A stretch of 64,000 bases of DNA. Source: Trachythela sp. YZ-2020. Its lineage: Eukaryota > Cnidaria > Anthozoa > Malacalcyonacea > Clavulariidae. Below the pieces are notes generated by a model. It ran no database searches, was not told the origin of the DNA, and saw only the letters and a program-made list of their open reading frames with translations. The translations under genes and the position numbers were made by a program. Of this stretch, positions 24,561-36,522 are shown piece by piece (the stretch's first letter is position 1; each line of letters opens with the position of its first letter). The stretch spans positions 2,528,001 through 2,592,000 of the forward strand of contig JADLSH010000236.1 in assembly GCA_016169945.1 (NCBI GenBank). The letters are read 5' to 3'.

Positions 24561-25255
24561 ATATGACCATGATGTACCCTTATCTAGTATGTGAAAACGA
24601 CACATCGCTATTTTCTATTAACGTTTTCTTCTACTTTGCGTTTTAAACTACATATTTCAATTTTCAAAACTGATATTTATATATAAGCTCATCATATATA
24701 TGGATAGCTTATTAAACCTTTGACTCGCATGCACTACTAGACTTGCTACAAGTCGACTCGCATAATGACGGGGTCAATACGGATCGGCTGAGTTAATGCG
24801 AACTAGGCTAGTACGGGCGAGCGAGAATGGTATTTTAAACATGTAGAACACTTAAATAGTACCTGAAGTTCTATAGTATAGTATTTCGATCGAAATCCTA
24901 TAACCAGAAGAATCTACATTTAGTTGAACTTTTGTTTCCCAGACAATTCGTAATTTCCCAAACATTTATTTTAGTATGAAAATAGATTCAGTCATAACAG
25001 AGCTGATATGTTTTATATAGTGCAATTATAATTGTATACAAACTCAATAAAATAAGAAGATTTCCATGATTATAAGTTTGAGTCTTAATCACATTCGTTT
25101 TAGTAAGGCACCTTTTGTAGATTGTATTTATATAATTACAGGCAGTCAGGCAGATGCCAGTTTCGACTTCCAAACTTAAGCTTTCACTTTATAATTTTGC
25201 TTGTATCTTCCGCTAACTGTAATTGAGGCTGAGCTGATGTCGTGAAAAACGTCCA
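24561..25255. other. spacer between duplication copies
   Basis: AT-rich, no feature recognised. Confidence 0.4.
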
Positions 25256-25665
25256 TTAGGGCTGCTTGCATGTACAATGACAGGTAATATATAAATTCTA
25301 GATCATTTACTGTAATTGTAACGAAATCGAGAGGTATAGCAAGGATGACAATGACGTACAATAACAGGTATATAATATATGGATTATGGATCTATATACT
25401 GTAACTAAATCAAGAGGTAGCAAGGATGAAAATCAGTGTACAATGACAGGTATATAATATATAGATTATAGAGCTATATATACTGTAACTAAACCAAGAG
25501 GTAGCAAGGATGACAATGACAGGTATATAGATTATAGATCTATACTGTAACTAAATCAAGAGGTAGCAAGGATGACAATTAATAACATGCAATGACAGGT
25601 ATATAAATATTCTATATCTTACACTGTAATGAAATTAAGAGATAGCAAGATGACAATGACACGAA
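25256..25665. repeat. tandem repeat, about 80-105 bp units
   Basis: Four to five imperfect units each contain ACAATGACAGGTATAT, an ATAGATTATAGATCTATA-like palindrome, ACTGTAACTAAATCAAGAGG and TAGCAAGGATGACAAT. Confidence 0.8.
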
Positions 25666-25693
25666 ATATATACTATAGATCATATATCGTAAG

Positions 25694-28600
25694 CCAGGAT
25701 AATAATAAACGTGGTGTTCACCACAAACTAAAACAAGTATATATTACCTTTTTGCCATGCAAACATACAAATAACATATACTATATCGTTGTCAATTGAC
25801 TAGCTAGGCTCAAACGTGAACACAGTCAAAGTGCAAATGACCGTTTTGCGCAAAAATTGAAAACCAGATTGGTGGGGGTTTTTTCGCAAAAGGCTATATT
25901 TTTGTCGATAGTATTATAGGCTTCATTTCTTCAATTTCTAATTTGCTTGGATATTTACGCAGAATGGACCATGTTACATGTATTTGGCTGGCCCGCTTAA
26001 AGGTTTCCAGGACAGTCTGGTTCCCATATGAATACAATCTCGAAGAATATGATACTATGCGAGGCCGGATCTCAGCACTAGCGAGCAGACATAGCCAACC
26101 TGCTCATAAGAATAGCCCATTAGAGTGCTGAAGCAAATTCCCCACCTCAATTTATTAGCATGCAAGTTGTTGTTATGTTATCATTATAGCACAGGATCAT
26201 AAGTACCACTCCTATGCCTAAAGGTACTAATTGCTGTCATAGTATCCTTCAATAAATATCTTCAGGAAATATAGTCTGCATTTATAGGCTACACAATTAT
26301 ACTTCTAGCGATTTAAATAAGACTATAATGCGCACTTTTTAGAAATAACGTCAATTTTCGTATAGCCCCAGCGACTAACGCACAACTTTGTATTCACACG
26401 CCTGCAAAACGGATCGCACGTTACAGCCAAACAGATATCCCCAACTTACCTTGTAAATTGAAAGCTCCTCGTATAGCTTAGCGGTCCAGTTTTCGACGAA
26501 AATAAGATGTATCCACGACAAGCGACTTCACTGTTACTGATTTTTTATACGGCACACGTTTTGGCATGTTTTGCAGTGTATATTAATATGGTATGACACG
26601 GAACTAATGCATGGTCAGAATAAAGGTCATTCAAAGTTAGCATGTTATCGTGCGTTACGTATTAAGTATATAGATTTACCTTTTTCGTATTTTAAAGTAC
26701 CTGGCCAATAATACCGTTTTTGTACGAGGAGTGAGTATATACAGAGTGAGAATACAGATTGTGTTTGAGGAGTAAGTATATACAGAGTGAGTATACAGAT
26801 TGTGTTTGAGGAGTGAGTATATACAGAGTGAGAATACAGATTGTGTTTGAGGAGTGAGTATATACAGAGTGAGAATACAGATTGTGTTTGAGGAGTGAGT
26901 ATGATACAGAGTGAATATACAGATTGTGTTTGAGGAGTGAGTATATATATACAGAGTGAGAATACAGATTGTGTTTGAGGAGTGAGTATATATATACAGA
27001 GTGAGAATACAGATTGTGTTTGAGGAGTGAGTATATATATACAGAGTGAGAATACAGATTGTGTTTGAGGAGTGAGTATATACAGAGTGAGTATACAGAT
27101 TGTGTTTGAGGAGTGAGTATGATACAGAGTGAGTATACAGATTGTGTTTGAGGAGTAAGTATGATACAGAGTGAGAATACAGATTGTGTTTGAGGAGTGA
27201 GTATGATACAGAGTGAGAATACAGATTGTGTTTGAGGAGTAAGTATATACAGAGTGAGAATACAGATTGTGTTTGAGGAGTAAGTATGATACAGAGTGAG
27301 TATACAGATTGTGTTTGAGGAGTAAGTATATACAGAGTGAGAAAACAGATTGTGTTTGAGGAGTAAGTATATACAGAGTGAGAATACAGATTGTGTTTGA
27401 GGAGTAAGTATATACAGAGTGAGAATACAGATTGTGTTTGAGGAGTGAGTATGATACAGAGTGAGAATACAGATTGTGTTTGAGGAGTAAGTATATACAG
27501 AGTGAGTATACAGATTGTGTTTGAGGAGTAAGTATATACAGAGTGAGAATACAGATTGTGTTTGAGGAGTGAGTATGATACAGAGTGAGAATACAGATTG
27601 TGTTTGAGGAGTAAGTATATACAGAGTGAGAAAACAGATTGTGTTTGAGGAGTAAGTATATACAGAGTGAGAATACAGATTGTGTTTGAGGAGTGAGTAT
27701 GATACAGAGTGAGAATACAGATTGTGTTTGAGGAGTAAGTATATACAGAGTGAGTATACAGATTGTGTTTGAGGAGTGAGTATATACAGTGTGAGTATAC
27801 AGATTGTGTCAGTTGAGGAGTGAGTATATACAGTGTGAGTATACAGATTGTGTTTGAGGAGTATGTATATACAGAGTGAGTATACAGATTGTGTTTGAGG
27901 AGTGAGTATGATACAGAGTGAGTATACAGATTGTGTTTGAGGAGTGAGTATACAGAGTGAGTATACAGATTGTGTTTGAGGAGTGAGTATGATACAGTGT
28001 GAGAATACAGATTGTGTTTGAGGAGTATGTATATACAGAGTGAGTATACAGATTGTGTTTGAGGAGTGAGTATGATACAGAGTGAGTATACAGAGTGAGT
28101 ATACAGATTGTGTTTGAGGAGTGAGTATGATACAGAGTGAGTATACAGATTGTGTTTGAGGAGTGAGTATACAGAGTGAGTATACAGATTGTGTTTGAGG
28201 AGTGAGTATATACAGAGTGAGCATACAGATTGTGTTTGAGGAGTAAGTAGAGTGAGAACACAGATTGTCATTACTGATAGAAACAGGAAATAGAAAGAGG
28301 AACTAGAAAGTGAAAGAAAAACAATGAGGTTAAAAAGGAGTGCCGAGTGCACCACCTATTGTGATTAGTCCCACCCTGTCTTGGAATTTGAATGCATGCT
28401 GCATGTAGCAACACAGCCCGGCTTATAATTAAAAGACGTTTTTGTCGAAACAACTTATTATTCGCAGTCTTCCAAAGAGGTACAATCATATCTAAGATGA
28501 GCTTCATGAGCTGCTTTGGAGAAAGAAACCAAAGCCCAAAAGCTGGACGTAATGAGGTACGTAATAAATTGAAATTTGGGACTAGACTACGTTCACATGG

Positions 28601-28860
28601 AATCGGTGATTTCGGGATCGTACTCAAATTTGCACGATTTCGCCTTTTGCGTGAACACCGGACACATGAACCCGGACGAATTCCAACACAGTTTTACCGC
28701 ACGAATTTCCGTGTGAACAAGTGGGACCGACCAGTTTTGGTAGCTATATATGGTTCCGAATTCATCCGTTTTTGTGTGAACGTAATCTAAGATTTCAGGT
28801 TTATAGCTCAGGAAGAGTTAATAGATAGATCGATGTTATATATATGCGCCAGATTTGTAT
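25694..28860. repeat. segmental duplication, copy 2
   Basis: Counterpart of 21375-24560. It lacks the LINE and contains the expanded minisatellite at 26728-28270. After the array the copies align again at GAAATAGAAAGAGGAACTAG (28289) and run to about 28860. Confidence 0.8.
26728..28270. repeat. 1.5-kb minisatellite, unit about 37-45 bp
   Basis: Roughly 38 units built on ACAGATTGTGTTTGAGGAGT followed by GAGTATATACAGAGTGAG-type spacers. Variants interleave (TATATAC, TATGATAC, TATATATATAC; GAGAAT or GAGTAT), which gives higher-order alternation. On the minus strand the array is almost free of stop codons, so frames of more than 500 residues appear with the repeats SLLKHNLYTHS, SSNTICILTLY and PQTQSVYSLCI. 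These are the same DNA read in three phases and are not taken as genes. Confidence 0.95.
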
Positions 28861-29587
28861 GGCCTGGGTTTCAAAAAGTTGGGAGAATAATATTTCAATG
28901 GTTGAGAATTTTATATCGATAGTTCCGGATATTATTTCTGAGAATTTTTTGTCTACATGGTCGATTTTACTACTTACTGAGAAATCAGGCCGAGTTGGGT
29001 TCCGTTGAATTTAACTCGTCAAGTTTAATATGAAATATCTTTGTGGACGGCAATTCGACATGTAAAACAGATCTCAAACGAAGACAAAAAGCTTCTGAAT
29101 CCTTTCTTAACACACAGTTCAAGTTTTTCTTAATTATACCCATGTGTGAATTGAATACAATAGGTTGTTTGACAGCAATGCTAATTTCAATTTCAAAGGG
29201 TTTACTTTTTTTTGGGACACCCTATGTTGTTTTGAAGCGAACCCATCTAATGATGTCACACAGGTCATTGACCCCAAAGATAATTTTTTGAGAATTTGAT
29301 CCAAGATACGATGGCGGCCGATGAGCAAATTTTATCACATTTTACTTGCACTTTACTCGCAAACAAAAATGTTACCGAAAAAAATAGTAACATTCTCATA
29401 GTTAGGTGGTCCAGTAAGATTAAATAAGCCAATAAAAATTTCGTTGCCAATTATATCCTTTAATTAAGTTTCCAAAATCCATGTTTCTGTTTAAGCGATT
29501 TGCAGCTTGGGAAAGGAATGCGGCGGGCATTGATTGGTCAATATACTGTATATCGTTCTTTAAATTGTTTTTTTGCGATTGCATCCA
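28861..29587. other. spacer with a lone mariner-type end
   Basis: TTTTTTTGGGACACCCTATG at about 29207 resembles one end of the mariner-type MITE at 62603, but no partner end was found. A 5'-truncated fragment is likely. Nothing else was recognised. Confidence 0.4.
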
Positions 29588-29680
29588 GCGAGCCAGCCGG
29601 TGGCGTAGTGGTTAAGGGCATGCGCCTACGAGTTCGAAGCAGAGAGTGGCGGTTCAAATCCCGGCAAAAACTTTTTTATT
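29588..29680 (+). mobile_element. tRNA-like module, probably SINE head
   Basis: GGTGGCGTAGTGGTTAAGG is A-box-like and GGTTCAAATCC is B-box-like, at tRNA-like spacing. A T-run of six follows at about 29670, as an RNA polymerase III terminator would. GCCGG and CCGGC can pair as an acceptor stem, but the T-arm stem has mismatches, so a functional tRNA is unlikely. It may be a short SINE or tRNA pseudogene. Confidence 0.5.
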
Positions 29681-29809
29681 TCACTTACAATTTTTTCTTT
29701 AAACTATTTTGCCGACTAGTTTTAACCCCAAGTTTTATAGATTTATTTCCGATACAAAGGTTCCACGCGCGAAATTAACTATCAATGTACATAAATGTAT
29801 TTTCCAATC

Positions 29810-30197
29810 CCTAACACATGCACTCCCTAACACTTGAATTCCGCTATTGGATCGAGTAACCTCCGACCGATGCACAGAGACGATGGAGTTAATGGTTGCA
29901 CGAATTCTTCCGATACGTACGTCAAAGGACGAGATTATAATTCCTTCAACCTCAACCAGAAGTGTCTGGAATTCTTCATAGGTAACTTTCGATTGTCCCA
30001 GAGTTTTCTTCAAACACCGTTTTACCGAGCGAACGAGTCTTTCGAAGAATCCACCCCACCAAGGGACAAGTGGAATGTTAAATTTCCAAGAAATACTGTA
30101 CCGAGAAAGGAACGCCTTCAGGCTCGAACTCTTGAACGTTTTCGCATTATCAGAAACGACTAGCTTTGGCACTCCTCTTCTACCGATAAATGTTTTA
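29810..30197 (-). pseudogene. BEL/Pao integrase, fragment 1 (core, C-terminal half)
   Basis: Minus-strand translation gives [17 protein letters not shown] (the second catalytic Asp block), then [20 protein letters not shown], the BEL/Pao form of the block holding the catalytic Glu. After a frameshift near 29945 the sequence continues as [19 protein letters not shown], typical of BEL/Pao integrases. The integrase would join reverse-transcribed DNA to the host genome. The upstream side is cut at 30198 by a large insertion, and the next codons are found at 36523. Frameshifted and incomplete. Confidence 0.85.
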
Positions 30198-30662
30198 CTG
30201 TCGTTCCAATTGAAGTGTTCCTCAAATATTGATTCGATACATTACCTCGCGCTGACCAATTCATTTGTTCAAGTTCCTCGAGATATTCATACACTTCCTG
30301 TGAAAGTTGACCAATCACAATCCGTATGTGATTTGAATACGAATCAACTGACCAATGAGGAACTGATCCTGCATTGCAGGAAGTAAACAATATTCAAAAA
30401 TCAAGAATTCGGTTGTTTTCATGTAACTGAAATTCTTCAAATGTGGAAATACATGTATGGCTTCTCAAGAAAAATGTCAAAGTGTTGAAGATTTTCTATG
30501 GTTTAGAAAACGGTTTAGAACCAGAATTGAATAAATATGCCGCGTTGCGAGATCAAGGTTTTACTTCAACAAATATAACAAATATTCATTTTATTTTTAG
30601 AAACTAAGCGATCAAACGTGGGGGTTTTCTAATTTCAAAGGAAAATGTCACTTTCATCTGTT

Positions 30663-31039
30663 TACAATATATATTTCTTCCCGTTAACTCTTTTAGTACA
30701 GTAAAAATAATGGAAGTGTATGACAAAAATGACAGGCGTCATTTTATAGTGCAATGAATGTCAGTGGCAAATTTTGGTTTATAGACCAAATAATTTATTG
30801 TAAAGGTACGAAGAAAAGTTGTTTCTAAATTTCAAATTTGTTCTCTGTATGAAATTGTAACAAAGTCTACTGTAATATTATAAACAATATAGATTATAGT
30901 CTGTACAATTTTATAGTTTTAGAACACAAATATGTATTTATGTACTTGCTTGACATTTTTTATTTATTATCGTATTATATATCAGAATCGATCCTCAAAA
31001 TAGCGCCACAAAAATAAACACTTTCACTGTTTGTCTAAA
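30663..31039. other. interior of the 6.3-kb element, nothing recognised
   Basis: AT-rich, no motif seen. Confidence 0.4.
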
Positions 31040-31240
31040 TCATAAATGGGTGTAGATAAAAGGCGGACGCGGACGGCGGACGCGGACGGCGGACGCGGAC
31101 GGCGGACGGACTCGTGGTATTTTTAACCGGGGTTTTATCGCCGGTAGTTATTACGGCGGACGGACTCGTGGTATTTTTAGCCGGGGTTTTATCGCCGGTA
31201 GTTATTTGTGGGGTATTTTTAACCGGGGTATTTCCCCCGG
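31040..31240. repeat. two adjacent minisatellites
   Basis: A 13-bp unit GGCGGACGCGGAC is repeated about four times (31046-31105). It is followed by two to three copies of a unit of about 58 bp with GGACTCGTGGTATTTTTAAC and CCGGGGTTTTATCGCCGGTA. Confidence 0.9.
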
Positions 31241-32160
31241 CGGATGGTTACTGACGAAATGTCGGGATTTTGTCATTTGTTTTGTTTTGTTTTTGTTGTT
31301 TTAAATAATATTCCCGTACTTTTCCCTGGTTTCATATACGAGGTTCGGAGTGGCGAGGCCAGAATAAACTGACGATTGGGGGGGGGGGGTGGTCGGTATT
31401 ATAAGCGAAGCTCCGAAGGCGCGAGGAGTCGTAGGGGGTTCAGGGGGAATGCTGACCCGGAAAATTTTGGATTTCTAGGGTGAAACGCCATTTCCTGAGT
31501 TTTGAAGCTACTGTGTTGTGCAATGATCTGAAAGGACAAATTTAAATAGGCCCGTGGCCTCGCCACTGGTCGTTCGGCACAACAAACTTGATTCATTTTT
31601 GTAAACAATATCCGGATCGTGGGTCGGAAATGAAAATGTGCACGAAAAAAACTCCAAGCTCTATAACAAGTATTAGCCAAGGCTAATCGTAGGTGTTTCG
31701 TGTTGATGGAGTAAAACTAAATTAAGATTTTTTTATTTTTATGTAGGGCATGCTGCGGGAGGTGTACGAGTAATGTTAAGTTTTTCCTGCTTTCATGCTA
31801 TTGAAAAAAATCATGCAAAACGCAAATAACATGGTGTGACATAATATATATACTTGGTCTGATTTTTAAGGTCAGTGATGAACGCTTTCGGCTGAATTCA
31901 TAAGCTTTGTTAGCTTGTTTGTCGCCTTGCGTGCATGTGGGCGACGTTCAAGCACAGAGTAGACACTATACAGAGGTCTCACTTCAGGCAAAATGCGTAA
32001 CCGGCCGCTATTCTGTCTGATGATGACTTTAAAATAGAGTGGAAAATTCACAGTCTCTCAAACTCGTCTTGTTTTATTCCTATTTTGAATTTCCAAATGA
32101 CATTATTCTTGGGAAATTGTTTTTTTCCTTTATTTTCTTAATTTGTCGGCCGGCCGCCAT
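31241..32160. other. repeat-derived spacer
   Basis: Includes a G-run at 31379-31390 and a GAAGCTCCGAAGGCGCGAGG segment typical of cnidarian interspersed repeats. The 93-residue frame at 31399-31680 has no domain. Confidence 0.35.
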
Positions 32161-32408
32161 GTTCTTAGCCAGTGCGGTAACGAGAGGCATTCACCCCCCC
32201 GAACAAGATGGCGGCCGATATTTTCGGAAAATAACCGGCATAAGAAACCCTGTTACTTTCTTTATAACGGTTTACCTTGACTGAAGTTGTGATTAACAAC
32301 ATTAAATAGTTAACTCGAATTTTTGCGGTATTTTTACGTCTAAAAATGGCCTCCATTTTGAATGTTTTCGGGGGGGTGAGTGCCTCTCCTTTGCGCACTG
32401 GCTAAGCA
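32161..32408. mobile_element. MITE with inverted ends TTAGCCAGTGC
   Basis: Ends TTAGCCAGTGCGGTAACGAG and its approximate complement (about 32165-32405) enclose CACCCCCCCGAA / TTCGGGGGGGTG inner arms. No clear target duplication was found. Confidence 0.65.
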
Positions 32409-32639
32409 TCGGTTACGCTCAAAACATTAGGATTTGATACACAGTGAAACCTCTTTATAGTGTCTACTCTGTGGTTCAAGCGAGGAAACCAAACCTGCTG
32501 AATTGAACTATCAAATGAATGGTTGTTTGAAACGGTTAGGGTAAAGTCTGTAAATATATCATGAATTTTACTTCTGAGAGCCTTGCAAACATCTGTCATC
32601 AGTGCCGGAGCCCGGAGGCATCAATGGAGCATGCGCCTT

Positions 32640-35415
32640 ATTACAGCTAGGCATGGCCCGATTGTGCTCGTAAAATCCCAAAAAGTTGCTCGCTAAAACC
32701 AAAAAGTTGCTCGCTAAAAAGCCTAAAAGTTGCTCAAAAGTTGCCCGAAATAAAAAACGTTGCTACTAAAATTCAAAAAGGTGCCCGTACATTAAGAGAT
32801 TTATACAATTTCTGCACGCCCGGATAAACTGCTTGAAATTAACAAAAAACGTTTTCTTTACAAAAGTTTAACAAACAAATGTCATTATGTCATACAAAGT
32901 TGACATTTTGCTGAACAATAATACGTAGTCGTAGTCTCGTAGAGTAATAAATCTTCCGATTGAAGTATAAAGTAACTTCACAAGTTTTATGTCTTTATAG
33001 CTCTGCGTTTCTAACACTAATTCTTTCTAGTTTGGGGTCCGATGACTGTGTTTCTCATATCATATAAAACGTTCATATAACTGCCTCGGCCCGAGTTGGA
33101 TATTCTATATTTACACCCTCTTGTCGTTGTTGTATTGGAGCATAACGCAAGCTTCAATATAGTCTTCAAGGGTCCTGTCTTGTTGTGCATTAAACACATT
33201 AGTTAAGATGCTGAAGGCCCTTTCGGCGGAAGCAGAACTTGGCTGAATCAACAACAGTGTCTTAACCAGCGAAGACCAATGCGGGAGGTTATCTGCGTGC
33301 GCCGCCCACCAAGTAACCTTGTCATCCTCACAAGTGACTGTGACACCATCAGCTGCTGCAAGATATGCGGGAAGCTCTTCTGCCAGATTTGCTATTTTCG
33401 TGTCATCGTTGATAAAGGGAAAATTTCTGAATTCTTCCAGAGACTCGGCTGTGATATCTAGGCTTTGAACCTGCACAGGGCAGCAGAGACGTGCAGCTTT
33501 GAATGCTCGCACTATACCACGAAACTGACCGCTAAATTTCTGCTGGTAGAACTGGAGGCCAGGCTTGATACAAGCTTTGCCTGTGAAATTAATTGGTTGC
33601 AGAGTGTAGCGTCACCACCAGCTATTTGCCGGGCAGCAGCTGAGGTATTGGGATAGTGATCAAATGCTACCGCATGAGAAACAGCCGAAAGCCGCTCATA
33701 ACAGGTGAATATGAGCGGTCCATCTCCTTCTAAGTAGTAGGTGGCATTTACAAAATGCACCCCTGCATCAACAAGCGCAGCTAGCTCCAAGCGTAAATCC
33801 TGAAGGTTCTGAGGATTGTCGAGTATCTCCAGCAGATGCCTGCGATTAGAGGGCAAATTTCCTCATTCTCCCGAAGAAAGGGCTCGACGAAACCAAAATA
33901 GATTAGCACTTGGTTGAGAACTTCCACTTGCTCCACCAACGTGTTTCGCTGTAGGTTCGAATGGACTGTCCTGTTTTCTCTCCAAACAAGGCGTGCATTG
34001 TAACTGTGAGAAAACATTCCAATCCAATAGCGAGTAAACAAATCTAAGACTTGAAATTCAAAATGGTTGCCAACATTGTCAATGGTGTGAGAGAAACACA
34101 CAACATCAAAGAGCTCTGGATAAAAGAAACTTAGCTGGCGTAAGGCAGCTCCATTGACAGACGCGCCATCTCTCATTGCTCCAATGACTACGCTCGGGCC
34201 GAACTTGTAATCCACGGCCAGGCAAGACATCAATCTCTGGGCCAACTCTTCACCTTTCATGGCCTTTGCAAGTATTTCTAAACGTATGAGGCGCTGAGTG
34301 GGTTTGAAGTTGTCCTGCACATAGCGAATAATGATAGCAAGCGCTTCTCCCAATCTTGCAGTACCATCAAAAATTACCGAAACTTCCTTGACACCTTGGA
34401 GTTCTTCCTTAAGTTTGTTCTTCTCTTTCTCAAGTACCGCTGGGATAAGCTCGTTCATGTGGGAACGGCTTGTTAATCGGTGCCCATGCTTCTCTAGCAT
34501 TGGTCGAAGAGCATCTACTTTCGCCAGTGGTATTCCGCTCGAGAGAAACGATTCGACGACTTCAAAGCGGAAAAGCTGCATCTCGGCGGGTAAAGTCGAC
34601 CCAGTGGTATTCTCTCTATTTTTCCTCCTCTCAAGACATGCCATTATCGTCTGGTTTTCCGTTTTGTTCTTTGCAATATCAGCCAAGCCTTTCTTGTGCT
34701 TCTTCGATTCGACATGCTTTACGATAGAACTTTTCTTCTTAGAAATCATTTCATTGCAAGCGTTGCACCGCAATTTCTGTGAAACTACAGCAAAATGATT
34801 GTTCGTGAACTCTTTCAAACGATCCCAGGCACTAGTACCGACTGGTGTTTTACTTCCTCTCTGCTTATACTTCCCTTTGTTGGTAGGGAGCTTTCGCTTA
34901 CGTGCAATGGCTGCGCCAGCTGGAGTACTAAATGTTGCACCAGCATTTTCTGCTACCACAATTGGATCTTCTTCTAAATTTTCGTCCTCTGATAAACTTG
35001 ACGACTCTGACAGCTCCTCTAATTCAGTCATAATATATTAGCATTTATTTACATTTTTATAAGCCGCCATTTTGCTTTCAAGAGAACACAGTAACCCTAG
35101 CAAGGGGAAATAAGCAACATTACACTACACGGCATATTGCATACTAACGCTGTACTAATACAGGATGTGCACACTGCACAGGCTATATTTACATTGATTA
35201 ATTTGATTTCCCAAATTATTTTATCAGAAATATATCGCAGAAAATGAAGTTTTAAAAATTTCACACTGTAAAGTTTTAATTCTAGTAAAAGTTGCTCGGA
35301 AATTGCTCAAAAAGGAAAAAGTTGCTTGAAGTTGCTCGAACCAAAAAAAGTTGCTCCAAAGGCAAAAAGTTGCTCAAAAGTTGCCGAGCACAATCGGGCC
35401 ATGCCTAATTACAGC
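32640..35415. mobile_element. near-complete hAT transposon with 8-bp TSD
   Basis: The element 32648-35407 (2760 bp) has perfect inverted ends of at least 23 bp starting TAGGCATGGCCCGATTGTGC. It is flanked by ATTACAGC at 32640-32647 and 35408-35415. Subterminal arrays of AAAAGTTGCTC are present at both ends in the same (plus) orientation. It carries the transposase described next and is inserted inside the 6.3-kb element. Confidence 0.95.
33111..35031 (-). pseudogene. hAT transposase, two frameshifts
   Basis: From ATG at 35031 (about 50 bp before the gene the flank is GTAAATAAATGC-like) the product has an acidic N-terminus. A BED-type zinc finger follows (residues about 80-115: LRCNACNEMI, then KHVESKKHKKG). 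The central RNase H-like part includes VSVIFDGTARLGEALAIIIR and GAMRDGASVNGAA. The C-terminal hAT dimerisation block is PSSASAERAFSILTNVFNAQ, near 33200. The frame is broken near 33845 and again near 33525, so three frames carry it. A full hAT transposase is about 600-700 residues, in line with the total here. It would cut and paste the element using its ends. The few breaks suggest recent activity by hAT standards. Confidence 0.9.
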
Positions 35416-35599
35416 GTGTCATTCAAATTACATTCAAATGATTTGGTCGTGATAATCGCAAACGGAGTATTCCAAGTCGTCAGTTAAGACGTCTTCTTGA
35501 TAAATAGAATGAAAAATAAGTGGAATTTTCTGTGAAAATAAGTGACGTGTTCTTGACATTTGGTGACGTGTGTAATAAGTGGCCAAGCTGCCTATCACT
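35416..35599. other. interior flank of the 6.3-kb element
   Basis: Nothing recognised. Confidence 0.4.
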
Positions 35600-35896
35600 G
35601 CATGGTACCTCTCTTCTTCGCAGAGGCTTGGATAAAAAAAATTATAAAAGGATACGCTAATATTGGATAATAAATAAAAGAATGCGCTAGATGGTAATAA
35701 ACAAAACGCCGCTATTTCCTTCCTCCGCCCACGCTCCGATTTTCAGCGGTTTCCTCATTATATTACCATTTAGCAGCCATTTAGCCCGTTTTGTTTATTA
35801 CCATCTAGCGCATTCTTTTATTTATTATCCAATATTAGCGTATCCTTTTATAATTTTTTTTTATCCAAGCCTCTGCGAAGGAGAGAGGCATGGTAC
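35600..35896. mobile_element. palindromic MITE with 9-bp TSD
   Basis: GCATGGTAC at 35600-35608 and 35888-35896 flanks 35609-35887. Ends begin CTCTCTTCTTCGCAGAGGCT, with one mismatch between them. Nearly identical arms of about 110 bp follow (GGATACGCTAATATTGGATA, then GAATGCGCTAGATGGTAATA). A 9-bp duplication fits Mutator-like elements. Part of the arm recurs at 58898-58975. Confidence 0.9.
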
Positions 35897-36522
35897 CGCC
35901 ATCTCAGTCATACGACACTTCTATCACACATTTAGCCTGCGTGGCCGGCCCTCGTTGGAGGGGAAAAGAAGAACAGGGAATGAGGGCCTGCAAGAAAACC
36001 CAGCTTTCATGACTAACATTCACCTTAACAGATGAAAGTGACATTTTCCTTTGAAATATAGATTAGAAAACCGCCACGTTTGATCGCTTAGTTTCTAAAA
36101 ATAAAATGAATATTTCATATTTGTTATATTTGTTGAAGTAAACCTTGATCTCGCAACGGCTTTGCATATTTATTCAATTCTGGTTCTAAACCGTTTTCTA
36201 AACCATAGAAAATCTTCAACACTTTGACATTTTTCTTGAGAAGCCATACATGTATTTCCACATTTGAAGAATTTCAGTTACATGAAAACAACCGAATTCT
36301 TGATTTTTGAATATTGTTTACTTCCTGCAATGCAGGATCAGTTCCTCATTGGTCAGTTGATTCGTATTCAAATCACATACGGATTGTGATTGGTCAACTT
36401 TCACAGGAAGTGTATGAATATCTCGAGGAACTTGAACAAATGAATTGGTCAGCGCGAGGTAATGTATCGAATCAATATTTGAGGAACACTTCAATTGGAA
36501 CGACAGCTCTGGAACGACAGTA

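Larger units (their letters stand above)
30196..36522. mobile_element. 6.3-kb TA-target element with about 465-bp inverted repeats
   Basis: The element is 30198-36520, flanked by TA at 30196-30197 and 36521-36522. The arms (30198 to about 30662, and about 36027 to 36520) are nearly identical inverted copies starting CTGTCGTTCCAATTGAAGTG. The right terminus repeats its last 14 bp. The insertion lies inside the BEL integrase; removing it with one TA puts the flanking codons back in frame. Short frames within the arms (for instance at 36314-36523) are mirrored and not convincing. The interior holds minisatellites, a MITE at 32161, a full hAT at 32648 and a MITE at 35609. No transposase for the outer element remains, so its superfamily is open. 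Confidence 0.9.

Noticed and set aside
26728..28270. Possible CRISPR-like array
   Set aside because: Spacers are not unique; both parts of each unit repeat, and the genome is eukaryotic.
26676..28355. Minus-strand frames of 559 and 510 codons
   Set aside because: They are a tandem minisatellite read in different phases; the peptide repeats are the same DNA unit.
29588..29680. Functional tRNA gene
   Set aside because: T-arm stem mismatches and an unclear anticodon arm; a SINE or tRNA pseudogene is more likely.
31399..31680. Minus-strand frame of 93 residues inside the 6.3-kb element
   Set aside because: Overlaps repeat-type sequence with a G-run; no domain or splice support.
34331..34798. 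Plus-strand frame of 155 residues
   Set aside because: Antisense shadow of the hAT transposase.
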